Assembly (NCBI RefSeq): GCF_030272615.1
Contig: NC_081406.1
Location: 172,988,861-173,052,860, forward strand
From: Cryptomeria japonica
Lineage: Eukaryota > Streptophyta > Pinopsida > Cupressales > Cupressaceae
Length of the DNA: 64,000 bases
Direction: 5' to 3'
Part shown: one piece after another, positions 24,711 to 36,360 of the stretch
Numbering within the stretch: the stretch's first letter is position 1
Layout: the number at the start of each line of letters is the position of its first letter
Notes under the pieces: model-generated
Told to the model about the DNA's origin: nothing
Databases searched by the model: none
What the model saw: only the letters and a program-made list of their open reading frames with translations
Translations under genes and position numbers: made by a program

Positions 24711-26830
24711 GAGGAAGGCAAATAAGATGACTGGTCATGGTGCAAAGAAGAGAGCATCAATAAGGTTGGCATCACATAAAAGAGGTGTGAAAATCCCAGT
24801 TCAACCATAGACCCCGCCTCCTAATGTGGCTGAAGCAGAGCCTATTCCCCCATCACTGGATGATCAGGAACCAGAACTTGTCTCACCGCCCATAGTGGAC
24901 GTTTCTGTTCTTCAACTGGAAGGAATTTTACAAGGCCACAGAAGTTGTGGTCGACTTCAGCCATGGAGGGTGCAATCCATGATGTAGAGGAAAATGGCAT
25001 GTTTGTCACGGGAGTGTCAAACACGTGGGGAATCCCAGCTGCAATAGTGACAAAATGGCTAAGTAGATTAACAAAAACGTCGAAGAAAGTTCCCCCAACC
25101 ATCCTTACTGCTCAAGAGGAAGAATGGATTATTGAGTGGTGCCAATAAATGGCAGCGGTTGGTCATAGCCTCGAGATCCTGACCTTCAAGGCAACTGTGG
25201 AACAAATTTGTGAGGGTAGACCCAACCCTTTGAAGGATGGCATGCCCGAGAAGTCATGATGTGATGGTTTTAAAGCCCGACATCCAGAACTCACCTTGTA
25301 GATAGCTGAAGGCCTTGACAAAGACAGGGCACTCACTCTGAGACCTACCATTGTTGTTCCTTTCTACAAGACATTATTAAAGGCCTATGCAACAAATTCG
25401 TATGGTCCTCGTTGGATTTGAAACTGTGATGAAACCAAGGTTATAGCAGGTAGGATTGGTGCTATGAGGGTGCTCGTTAGGAGAGGAAGTTGCAATGTCT
25501 CGTACATAATCCCAAAGAGTCAGGAATGGATTACAATTTTGTGATGCGTGAATGCTTCCGAGCAAAGCATCCTAGGCTTCTACTTGTTCAAAGGGAAGAA
25601 GCACCTACATAATTACATAGCCAAATGCAAGCCGGGTGCTTGCATGGCAACACATAAATATGCATGGATGACGAAGGAACTATTCCTTAATTTGCTATAC
25701 CACTTTGTGCGATCTGTTTTGGGGGGTGTATCACCCACCAACAGGCACTTGCTTATATTTGACGGCCATGGAAGCCATGTTTCAGTGACAACCATCCAAG
25801 AGGCAAGGATGTTGGGTATAGACTTGCTTACATTGTTGGCTCACACCTCTCACCGACTACAAGCACTTGATGCGAGTGTCTTCTCTCTGTTCAAAACATT
25901 CTTCAAAAAAGAAAGAGCGGTGTGGTTGGTAAGGTTTCCAAATGTGGAGATCAAGAGGGCAAAACTGTCAAAAATAGGAAGCAAGTCCTTGAATAAGATA
26001 TTGACAGTTTCTAACATCGTAGCAGGCTTTAGAAGGACAGGGATATGACCCATTAATCCTGATGCCCTCGTGGATGACATGCAACCCAACACCACATTCG
26101 ACATTCAAAATGGCGAGGATGTTTCGGTTGTGCAAAACATGCTGAGCCTATCCGGTGTTGATGTTTCAAGTGAAGCTATTGCAGAAAATATCGTTGAAAG
26201 AGTGACTGACAGTGTGGAAGACAGTCTTGCTCTTCCATCACAGAGAAGAGCACCAACATGGGTGGGTGACGTGCAATGGATTTAGGAGTTGACTTGGAAG
26301 GGGAATATCAAGACTCCACATTCACTTTCCCTTCACCACTCGCAACTGCCATGGATGATGTGGTGCATTACTATGCCGATTGTGGCATATCAGATAGCCA
26401 ACCTCATACATAATTGACATAGCAAGACACCACACAATATACAACACAAGTTGGTAGTGAGGAAGACGAGAGCCTGCTATCCCAAGTTAGTGAGACGACC
26501 CCCTCTCAACAGGAAATAGGATTGCCAAGATTTTTAAAGCTGTCTGTTCACATCGTCAACAAGACGAATGGGAAAGGTGTTAAGGATGGGCTGCGATTGA
26601 GTTATAATTCATAGTTTATTACATCCGATGATGTCATGGAACAGTTAATGGTTCAAGAGGTGAAGAAGATGGAAGCGAAGGAGACCAAAGAAAGAAAGAA
26701 AGAAAGAGCAGGCCAAAGAGAAAAAGGCAGCAAGCATATTGGCAAAGAAGAAGAAGGAATTAGAAAAAAACAAAAGGAGATATTGTGTAAGGAAAAGGAA
26801 AGGCTGAAAGAGACAGAGAAGAAGGAATGA
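24711..26830 (+). pseudogene. pogo/Tigger-type DDE transposase
   Basis: An exon-like boundary (TTCTTGCAG at 24702-24710) precedes the region. One frame from 24945 to 26285 reads through a CENP-B-like DNA-binding part (VEENGMFVTGVSNTWGIPAA; ILTAQEEEWIIEWC; GHSLEILTFKATVEQICEGR) into a DDE_1 domain. The three acidic positions are visible: NCDET (25422-25436), LIFDGHGSH, and LQALDASVF. A Lys/Glu-rich tail follows at 26636-26830, as in many pogo proteins. The frame has stops at 25146, 25257, 25299, 25419, 25542 and 26046, and a frameshift is needed upstream near 24940. Three stops fall where the family has tryptophan. The protein would bind the TIRs and cut and rejoin DNA at TA; this copy cannot make it. 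Confidence 0.88.
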
Positions 26831-27026
26831 CATAATCAAGATAAAGATTTAAAGGAGCAGGAGGAAGAAGAAAGATCCATCGAGGAGCAAAGAATGATTC
26901 TGGCAAGAAAGAGGATGCTTAATAGTCCATGAAATCCATCAAGTTTGTTGCCAGAATGACATCCCATAATGCAGGACATGCTGAACACAATGATCCCCAC
27001 CTTTCGACCACCTTCAATTTATCAAC

Positions 27027-27048
27027 CAATTACCCCCCCCCCGCCCCC
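27027..27048. repeat. Poly-C tract
   Basis: A run of C broken by one G, downstream of the transposase tail. Confidence 0.9.
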
Positions 27049-27120
27049 CGTGACCTTTATTATTCCTTCAACTGACATGCCAGGGGTTGCCGACAGCCCT
27101 GGGTATTTTCTACCACCTTC

Positions 27121-27700
27121 AAAGTGAAGTTGGAAACCATCAAACACATTGGACAAAATAAGTGAAATTGTGAACCCTATACATGAACAGTTCAACATTA
27201 AAATTGAAACCGAAGGAGAACAATGACTCATAGAATCAACCCCTTAGAAAAAGGAAGATTTAAAAGTGAATTTGAAAGCCAACATTGAAATATTGATTTA
27301 TACACCGCGACAATATTGTTTTTAGAATACTCAAGATGTAAACTGTATGAAAATGAATACTTCATAGATGTGCAGTCCAAATTATTGTAATAGTGAACAC
27401 TAAAACAATGAAGTGAATCCCACAATGAATGAGGTCAATCCCATAATGAATGAAGTGAAGCCAATAATCAAGTGAAGTTGGAAACCATCAAACACATTGG
27501 ACAATAAAAGTGAAAATGTGAACCCTATACATTAACAGTTTGACATTGAAATTGAAATAATTTTAATACAACTGAAGGAGCTGATTCAAAGTGGTCACAT
27601 TGATTTAAATCCTCTGACAAGGAAGACAATGGAGCATGGAATTAACCCCTTCTAAAATGGAAGATTTAAAAGTGAATTTTAAAGCCAACATCGAAACTTG
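27121..27700. repeat. Longer-period direct repeat, about 350 bp apart
   Basis: A block with GAAGTTGGAAACCATCAAAC and ACATTGGACAA occurs at about 27122 and 27472. GGAAGATTTAAAAGTGAATTT also recurs in each copy. The unit resembles a higher-order form of the 120-bp array that follows. Confidence 0.75.
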
Positions 27701-28090
27701 GAAACCCAATTTACAATAAAACTGAAAATGTGAACCCTTTTACATTAATAGTGAAACACTGAAAAGACGTCAAACCCTTTTGAAAGTAAATCCGAATTTT
27801 AAAGCCAACATTGAAACCTGGATATCCAATTTCTAAAAAAACTAAAAATGTGAACCCTTTTACATTAACAGTGAAACACTGAAAAGTCGTCAAACCCTTT
27901 TGACAGTAAATGTGAATTTTAAAGCCAACATTGAAACCTGGAAACCCAATTTCGAATAAAATTGAAAATGTGAACCATTTTACATTAACAGTGAAACATT
28001 GAAAAGTCGTTAAACCCTTTCGACAGTAAATATGAATTTTAAAGCCAACATTGAAACCTGGAAACCCTTTTAAAGCCATCAAACCCTTTT
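27700..28090. repeat. 120-bp tandem array, about three copies
   Basis: TGTGAACC(C/A)TTTTACATTAA recurs at 27730, 27850 and 27970, an exact 120-bp period, with GTGAAACA(C/T)TGAAAAG and AAAGCCAACATTGAAACCTGG in each unit. Because 120 is divisible by 3, the minus strand stays open for 123 codons as a 40-residue repeat (GFNVGFKIHIYC...). No start context or domain suggests it is translated. Confidence 0.92.
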
Positions 28091-28546
28091 GTCAGTAAAT
28101 GTGAAATTAATAGCAAAAATCCAGTGAATATGTAAATGAAATGAACATTTATACCCACAAACCCATTATACATTAACAATCAACCAAAAGAATTGAAACA
28201 CTTGAACCCTTGAAACATTAATGGTGAATTGAAACCCTTAAACATTAACGGTGAAATTCAAAACCATTAAACCTTTAAACCACAGTGATGTTGCCAATCG
28301 ATGCCAAAACTCCCAATAGATTCATTGTTCGATGAAATGAGCCAAAATTTTAGTCACACGACAGCATTAAAATTACAGTAATGCTTGAACAGAGGAGTAC
28401 GATTCCCTTTGGTATGTAATTGTCTTTATGAACATAGAAGGTTGTGTTCAAAAAACACAAAAAACAACCATAAAAATTTCTTGGAGAATGTCAAACATTT
28501 AGAAACAAAAAAATTATGAAGAATGCCAAACAGTTAAAACAATTTT

Positions 28547-29238
28547 TTAAACGAACAAGTAAGAGGACAAATGGGGAAAAGAAAACAATACAAAACATTG
28601 CAAATTCGTGAGCCTTAGTGAGGAAAATTCCTCACCAGGGTCGAAGGGGAAATGAGTTGCTTCAACATCTGCAAGTAGATCCCCGTTGTCCTCATCATTC
28701 GACTCTGTACCTGCAAAGTGGAGGTGGCGAGGGAGTAAAAGAATAAAAATGGAGCCAAACACGGAAAGGTAACCCCAAAAAATCAGAAAAAAGTAGACAA
28801 AATCCTACAAAATAGGGTATGCACTGAGCCATTCGCTAGTTTTGGATGCACACATTCTGGTCCAAATCCGGGTTGAAGGTGGTCCATTTCAAGCAGGTTG
28901 TGGCTGCAGTTGAAACCATCAACGGAACTTCCATAGGAAGGAAATGAACAGGCTTCGAGACAATGTACGAGGGGTCGAGCACAACGAAGACCAAACACTT
29001 CAAAAAATGTGACCGAGCAGAGACAGTGAAGGTGAGGTGGCACGTAGTAAATGCGAGTGCAGTTGGAATTTGAATGTGGCGACAAGAGAATTGGGTGGAA
29101 TAGATGGTTGGTAAGGTGGGCAAGTGAGTGATCACAACGCGACCAACCCATTCGATGAGCATGAAAAGCGTGACATGTTTCAGGGGTGGGCTCGCTTAGG
29201 TTCCGTTCAACAGTCCGAAGTGGCATTTTTTTGACCAC
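28547..29238 (-). other. Unassigned minus-strand ORFs near the right end of the pogo-like element
   Basis: ORFs at 28547-28762 (acidic, TESNDEDNGDLLADVEA) and 28783-29238 (151 codons, His/Cys/Ser-rich) lie in less AT-rich DNA than the surroundings. I recognise no domain in either. They could be remnants of a second element gene or chance frames. Confidence 0.25.
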
Positions 29239-29374
29239 TTGGATGACAACTCAGTGTTGACATGGCAAAAATCATCGATGGTATGTCAGCTTTTGATTTT
29301 GGGTTGCCAACTCAGCGGTCTACATGGTTGGTTTAAAAAATTGGTCTTTGCACGTGGACCCTCGAAGTTAGGGT

Positions 29375-29398
29375 GCACACGTAATGACTCCTCTCCCC
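29375..29398 (-). repeat. Right terminal inverted repeat of the pogo-like element
   Basis: It ends GTAATGACTCCTCTCCCC followed by TA. It is the inverted partner of 20612-20635. Confidence 0.82.
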
Positions 29399-29400
29399 TA

Positions 29401-30189
29401 GTTAATTTTTTAAATTGTTAAAATTATTATTATTTTTTATATATGTATATATATTTTTTAATAATTCAAATTGATATTATATAAAAATTTATTACAAAAA
29501 TTAATATTTTTTTATTTTAATTATACATAATTTTTTATTTTTTTAATAATATTATTTGAAAACTCTATATACAACACAACACAACAAATTGATTTTTTAT
29601 ACTATTTCATAAAGTTCAATTATAGTAAAAGAAATTTATTCATATAACAAAATTATGGGTTTTCATATAATTTAGTTTAATTTAAAGATAATACAAATTT
29701 TAAAAATAAATATAAATTAAATTTAATGTATACATTTTATTTATTTATTTAATTAATAAAAGAAATTTAATAAATACACAAATTATAATTAAACAAATCA
29801 TTCACGCAATAAATTTAAAAGTTTTCATATATCAAATTTATAATTAATCAATTTTATATATTAATATGATATGATATATATTTTCCTATTATCTAATCAA
29901 TTCATATGGAAGAAATGTAATCAAAACAAATAAATTTTATATAAATTACAATAAAAGATATTAATTCATATAATAAGTTTAAGGGTTTTCATATAATATA
30001 CTTTAATTTAATGTAAATATAAAATTTAATAATACATATAAATTAAATTTAAATAATTAATTTAATGAACACATACAATTAAATTTAATGTATATAGAAG
30101 AAATTTAATCAATGTTTATAAATTTTATATAAATTACAGTAAAGTAAATTAATTCATATAATAAATTTAGGGATTTTCATATATATATA
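29401..30189. repeat. AT-rich degenerate tandem repeat, unit about 160-185 bp
   Basis: The motif GG(G/A)TTTTCATATA with TAATTTAATGTA and AATTCATATAATAA recurs at about 29659, 29820, 29985 and 30170. A further partial unit resumes beyond the LINE at about 37835. No coding potential. The array looks satellite-like and was split by the LINE insertion. Confidence 0.75.
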
Positions 30190-30580
30190 TATTTTTAATA
30201 AGTAAATAGTTGCAGAGGGGCAAAACCCTTGTATTAAGAAAGAAAGAGAATACAAGGCCTGATTCAATAAGAGTGGTAGGGGGACAGAATCAGGAAGAAA
30301 ACCTCCTACTATACCCCTAATCCATGAAAAAGAGAAATGACATAGGACTGGATGAGGGCAATAGAATGCTGACATCTTAAAGACCTCTTCAAGACGTAGA
30401 GGTCATAAGATAAAAACAAACAATCTCAAAAGGCAGAAAGACCGAAGGTCTTACAGTCAACCAGAGTCACAAAGAGTCATCAGAAGCATCTTCCACGAGC
30501 GCATTGGCCGCATCTAAGAAAATGGGACATTCAGGGCCACAATTCAAATGAGATGTCGATTCTACCTTCTCTTTAGGGAG

Positions 30581-31329
30581 TCAATAGTCATTTGGATACC
30601 ACTCTTCACCCAGCCCAAATCCCCAGTCGTTTCCATCCACCAGATCACTATTCTCAAGGATCTCGAGGTCATCAGTCATCGCTAAATCTTCAGCACAGAG
30701 AAAAATTGCCCTCCAATTCGACATGAAACCGCTTTGTTTACCAGCCGCTTTTAGAAGGAACTCAATGTTCGTGGAGATGATGGGCCAAGTTGCTTGGAAG
30801 GATACAAAATCTAGAGAATTAACAATCATGAGCTTTTTTACCTCCGCTCTGTTGCTAAGTGACATGTAGTAGTTTTGGGGAAGCAAAATTCTGAGATTGG
30901 CATCAATATTGTTCAATATAACATCTATTTCTCCCAACAGGCGGTGCTTAAACATCATCTGGGTTAGCAGTTTTGCTTGTTGCTTACTAGTCCCCATAGA
31001 TTAATATTACAAGAAAAAGGCTGTAATATCAGCATTGGCTCTGTACTTGTGGTAAGCCATAAGAAATTCCTTTCCCAGGATCCTCTTTAAGCTGTGGAGA
31101 ATGAGAGGATTTCGAGAGAAAAGGACCTCTTGAAGATGCTTGTCTGTGATTTCGCCCAGGAAAGCCATCTGTCGACAAGTAACTTCGAGGAGGATTGGAG
31201 TCTCGATTCTAAGATGCCAAGAGGAAAGCAAATTATGGTAGAAAGTAGGGTTATTCCTTTATTAAATAGCAAGGAGTCGAACTTGAGAATACGATATCTT
31301 GCATCTGCGTCTCCAATAAATGCCCACAC
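30581..31329 (-). pseudogene. Accessory ORF in the LINE 3' region, unknown domain
   Basis: Downstream of the RNase H domain, separated by about 350 bp with CTATTTAATAAAAG, are minus-strand frames 31087-31329, 31007-31231 and 30581-30997. The last two share one frame split by two stops (TAA 31007-31009 and the TAA just after it). The part ILLEVTCRQMAFLGEITDKH to YRANADI is homologous to the ORF at 21607-22203. The following 138-residue frame (MGTSKQQAKLLTQMMF...) ends with an acidic tail (LENSDLVDGNDWGFGLGEEW). No catalytic motif is visible. It may be part of the LINE's own 3' coding region or a gene picked up by it. Confidence 0.5.
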
Positions 31330-31675
31330 GTGTGAGCAGCCGGTATCCGACTAACCATCTGCTCCAAACCTCCTCAACTTTATGTCGACCGACTTTAAGC
31401 ATCAAGTGATCTTAAACAAATCTTGAATGATACAGTCGTAACTAGATACTTAAGTACTTTTATTAAATAGCCACGAGCCAAAAGTTGGAACTAATCAATA
31501 GTGTCGGCAATGTGTCACATCACGATGATAAGAGGAGACCTTAACCGGTTAACAAGGCAATCGATCAATCTTTCCACCGAAGGGTGGAGAGTGGGAGTCG
31601 CGGCTTATCGGGGAACAGAGCACCGGTTTGCTCCACAACCGGAGGGGGTAGATAGAAACGGAGAGTGTGCACCTA

Positions 31676-34600
31676 TCAGGAGACCCACCGGTACGCGCCA
31701 TATTTGATAGGACCCCACCTAAGTGAGGAGAGCATGTCAATCAACCCAACAGAAAACAACATCGGTGGATCTTCAGGGGGGTCACTGATGGTTATAGTTG
31801 CTTTAGAAAGTCTATTTGCTTCACCATTACCTTCTCTGTAGGTATGGCTAACTTGGAACTCATCAAAGGAAGCTAGCAGCACCAGGATCAGTTGAAGCCA
31901 CTGGTTAAGGCACTAACAAGGGGTGCTAGAGCAGCGGACCGCGTTAATGAGTCACCCTCCAAGTGAATTTTCTGCACCCCAAGCTCCTTTCCTAGCTGAA
32001 CACCTCTAAATGCCTCTCTAAATTCTGCTTCATTATTAGTAGCCACTCCAGTATTTTCAGAGATTTCTTTTATACAGAGACCATCAGAGTCCCTCAGAAT
32101 GCAACCAATACCACTTTGGCTCGGATTGCCTAGAGAAGCACCATCAAAGTTTACCTTGCTCCACCCGACCGGTGATGCATCCTAAATCACCCTCGCTTTT
32201 GGATTGGTCTGATCCACCGGAGATCCCAGACCAAAAATCAGAGGGATAATTAGATTTGGAAGAGCCATCTTAATCTTACAATCCCAGTCTGTGAACAAAT
32301 TTTTATTAAGTGTTTTGGATTGGGCCGCCACATTCAGGAGCTCAGTCAAGTGGTTCTCAATTTTTGCACAAAGAGATTGAGGACCCATATCTTTGCCCTC
32401 GAAGATTCTGCGGTTCTTTTCTTTCCAAATATCCCAAATCAAAAGTGATGGGAGGAAGAAGAGAAAATCAGAAAAAAACCGCCTTTCCTACCTATTTGGG
32501 CCATTGCAAAAACCAATTATCTAGCCTTGCTGGGAAGGGGCTGAATAATCTCAGTTTTTCCATGGTATACCACCAACAATGACTGGAGATTTTGCAATGG
32601 AGAAGAAGATGATCAATAGTCTCTTCCCGATCTAGACATAACGAACATCTACTGGGTCCATTGATACCTATTGAATGTAGCCTTTCTTGGGTTAAGATTT
32701 TCCTCTCGCAAGCCAACCAGGCAAAGGAACCCGCTTTGGGGAACAGGCCAGTCTTTTTTGTCTATATCCACTTCTTTTAGCTTGTAGCCAAAGCATACCT
32801 TGTATTTTCCATCAGAGGAGTCGCACCACCTAATAATATCCTTATCAGGGGAAGGGAAAATAGACCTTTTGTTAAGAGTATCAGTAAATAAGTCCTTCCG
32901 AGACTGATCCAAGTGCAGCTCATCCAAGGAGTTCCATTTCCATTTACAAATACCATTTTCTAGGATCGGATAACCATAATCACAGATATTATGCCCCCAG
33001 AGGCGACATGTTACCTCCATAACATGATGTAGAGAGGGGATGTGACATAGAGCAGCTTCACCCGACCAAGAATGAAACCAGATGGAAGCATCCCTGCCAT
33101 TCCTGACCTCCCAGGTAACTTGATCGCTTATGATATCCCTGCTGTCCAAAATGAAATTCCAGATAGCCGAATCCCTGGGAGGGTTGTTGATAGTCAGAAT
33201 CCGCTTAGGTTCTAGGGAGTATAGATATTTATGTTTCAGGAGCCTTGCCCATTTTTGCTTCTCGCCACTACAGATTTCCCAAACCGGTTTAGCACCCATT
33301 GCTAAATTCATAATTGATGTTTGGCGAATACCGACACCACTTGCCATTTTTGGTTGACAGATATTTTTCCAAGCTATCAGGAGAAATTTACCTTTATCAT
33401 CCGACCCATTCCAAAGGAGATTTCTCATTAGAGAAATCAATTCTTCTTCAACTGCCATCGGTAATCATAGGCAAGCCGTAGAAAAAACCGGTAGTGCTCA
33501 GAGGATCGACTTTATCATAGTGAGTTTCCCAGCAGAAGATAACCACTTGCCTTTCCAAGTTGCAAGCTTGGATTTGCACTTATCAATGAGGTGCTTCAAG
33601 TAGGGAGCTTTGTTACTACCAATGAAGAGCTGGGTACCAAGAAATTTCCTAGGGAAATTAGCAACTCTGAGATTGAGAATCCTTGATAACACCGTTTGCA
33701 AGTTGAGCAGAGTGTTGACGAAAAACACTTCAGATTTGTACCAGTTGATTTTCTGTCCAGAAGCCAAACAATAGTCGTCAAGGCAAGTTTTGATTGATCT
33801 TGCTTCCTAGCTACAGGCCGATCCAAATAGAATGGTGTCATCATCAAACTGAAGATGAGTCATTTTTTCAACCCCTGTTGCCACATTAACTCCTAGCCAA
33901 CGACCATTTTGCTGGATAGCTCTTATGGATCAACCTAAGACTTCAACCATTATGATAAGCAAAAAGTGTCATAATGGATCACCTTGTCTAATTCCTCTTG
34001 TCAAAGAGAAGAAACGTGGGATGAACTATTGACCAAAACCGAGAATTCGGGGGAAGAGAGACAACTCGTGACCCAAGTAAGCCATTCCTTGCAGAAACCA
34101 AATTTATTGAGAACATCAAATAAGAAATCCGTGTCCACCATGTCATAAGCTTTCAGGATGTCCAACTTTAAAATCATACAAGAGTCCTTGGTTTTCCTAG
34201 CTATGTAGAGTGTTTCATGAGAAACAATGATGCCTTCTACAATGGATCTTCCAAGGGCAAACCTGCTTTGTTCCTCTGATATGATGTGCATCACGAGGAG
34301 CTTCAATCTATTAGCTATGATCTTTGTTACAATCTTATATATAATATTGCATAGAGTGATAGGCCTGAAGTCACTCATCTGTTGTGGGTTCTGCTTCTTT
34401 GGGATTAGAGTCAAAAAGGTGTGATTGATGGCCCCTAAAATAGTCATCTTCTTTCTTGATTCTTCTATAAAAAAGTGTAAATCTCGAGCAATGATATCCC
34501 AGTAATGATGGAAGAATGCGGTAGGGAAGCCATCCGGGCTAGGAGTCTTATCCGGACTTAACTGGAAGGTGGTTTTCCTTACTTCATCAATATAAATGGG

Positions 34601-35929
34601 CATAGAAAGAGCTGTATTTTGATTAGTACAAATGATGGATGGGATTGAGTTCTAAATTCTGGCTCTTGCTTCATGATCGACCTGACAGTTACCATTCAGT
34701 AGAGAGTCAAAGAAACTTACAGCTTCCTGCACAATGTCCTGATAATTCTTGACTGTGACACCATCCGATCTCATAATCTTCGATATTTTGTTTCTATTAC
34801 GATTGGAAATGGTTGACCGGTGGAAGAATTTGGTGTTTTTATCTTCTTCCTTTAACCATAACTCCCTTGATTTTTGCTGCCAGTGGATTTCTTCACATCT
34901 AAGGATTTCATTTAAATCAAATTGGAGAGAATTTTCTTTGATGAATAGCTCCTCAGTCAATCCTGAAGTTGTAACAGAGTTGGTTAAATCTGCTAGTTTC
35001 GCCATAATGCTTAATTTCTCCATATGAATATTTTTGAAGTGGTTATTATTCCATTCCTTGATCTTAACCTTAATATAATTGAGTATTTTTATGGAGAATG
35101 AGAAGTCTCGAATGATTCCTAAATACTGGCTCATTCCACCAAGCCGCTATTAGATCATGTAGTTCATTCACTTTGAGCTACATTTTCTCAAACCAGAATG
35201 GAGTACCTCCCTCCGCTTGAGCCAAGGCGACCTCTAGACTGATCGGGTAGTGATCTGATTCGGTGAGTGATAGAATCGATGATTCTAAGGGTAGATTTTG
35301 GCCTAGCCAAACGCTAGAAACAAGGAACCGGTCAAGCCGTTCAACAATATTAGAGAAGCCCAATCTTCGATTCGTCCATGTGAAAATTCCATTTTTTGGA
35401 ACATGTCTAAGACATGATTTCTCTCAACAAAGTCCAGGAAGTCTTTTTGGGATGTACCAATCCTCTGAATACCCCCACTTTTCTTAGTGTTAGAAAGGAT
35501 CGCATTAAAATCCCCAAGTACCATACAACTACCATCAGTAATATTATTTATCTTAAAGGATAGGAGATCCCAGAGAGCCCGCTTATCACCAGCAGAAGAA
35601 GGTTCGTACACATTGAAGAGATTGAAGTTCTCATTTCGTTCAAGAGTAGTGACCAAGCAATGTTGCCAATACTTATCTTCTCCCACAAGTGAGAGCTTAA
35701 CATTCATGGGGTTCCAAATAATTCCTAGGCCACTGGAAGCTCCATCTGATTGCCTAAAAAACCCATTCCACTATTTCCAAACTCTCATTTTGGCCTCAAT
35801 CTCAGCCTTGCTCCATTTAGTTTCCTATAGTAGCCAAATATCTCCTTTGGTGTCATCAATTTGGCGCTTAATCAAGTGCCATTTGCCAGGGGTATTGATG
35901 CCCCTGACGTTCCAAGATAAGAGTCTCAT
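31676..35929 (-). pseudogene. LINE ORF2: endonuclease, reverse transcriptase, zinc finger, RNase H
   Basis: It starts at ATG 35929 with MRLLSWNVRGIN, the L1 endonuclease signature, followed by ETKWSKAE and MVLGDFNAIL. Reverse-transcriptase blocks follow: DGFPTAFFHHYW, FRPITLCNIIYKI, ILKLDILKAYDMVD, and the catalytic FADD box reading FDDDTILFG at 33837-33848. A zinc-finger region (CSLCLDREETIDHLLLHC) lies near 32600. RNase H lies at about 31700-32160, with VNFDGASLG, NNEAEFREA and HLEGDSL, ending HTYREGNGEANRLSK. Stops and frameshifts break it into at least seven pieces. The enzyme would nick target DNA and copy its own RNA there; this copy is dead. Confidence 0.92.
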
Positions 35930-36360
35930 GGCTCCTGGGGAAGGGCAATTCCCTCCCTAAATTAAGTTTGGTTTGACCATAGGCAGCACTAGCTACTACT
36001 AGCATGACTTTTTTGGACTTGTGCCCCCGCACACCTTTTGGTTTAAAATTTTGTTTATCAATAATCGAATCTGATTTGCCAAAACCTTTTAAGGAACCCT
36101 CCATTATAAGCTCCGAGTCAGGTTCAAAGTCCTCGTCCCCCTCCGAGGAGGAGGTTTCAATTTCACCATCTTCAAGTTCAATACCTATCGGAGAGTTAGT
36201 CTGCCCTCCCAGTACCCCTATAGTGTCATTCTCCATATCCAAAGAGGGTGGATTTCCATCTTTAGTTGCTAATTGAATTCTAGGCACAAAGCGGGAGGGT
36301 GGAAGAGAGTCCGCAATCTTGGATTCAATGTCTTGGTCTTCTCCAGCAGTGTGAGAAGAT

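Larger units (their letters stand above)
20612..29398 (+). mobile_element. Large pogo-like (Tc1/mariner superfamily) DNA transposon, about 8.8 kb
   Basis: The ends are inverted repeats of 24 bp with 21 matches (left 20612-20635, right 29375-29398; core GAGGAG(C/T)CATTAC(T/G)TGTGC). A TA dinucleotide borders each end (20610-20611 and 29399-29400), the target duplication expected for Tc1/mariner/pogo. Inside lie a plus-strand pogo-type DDE transposase pseudogene (24711-26830), a minus-strand ORF of unknown function (21607-22203), a TA microsatellite, a 120-bp tandem array, and further unassigned DNA. Ordinary pogo elements are a few kb long; this one is unusually large. All coding parts I can identify are broken, so it is probably immobile. 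Confidence 0.8.
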
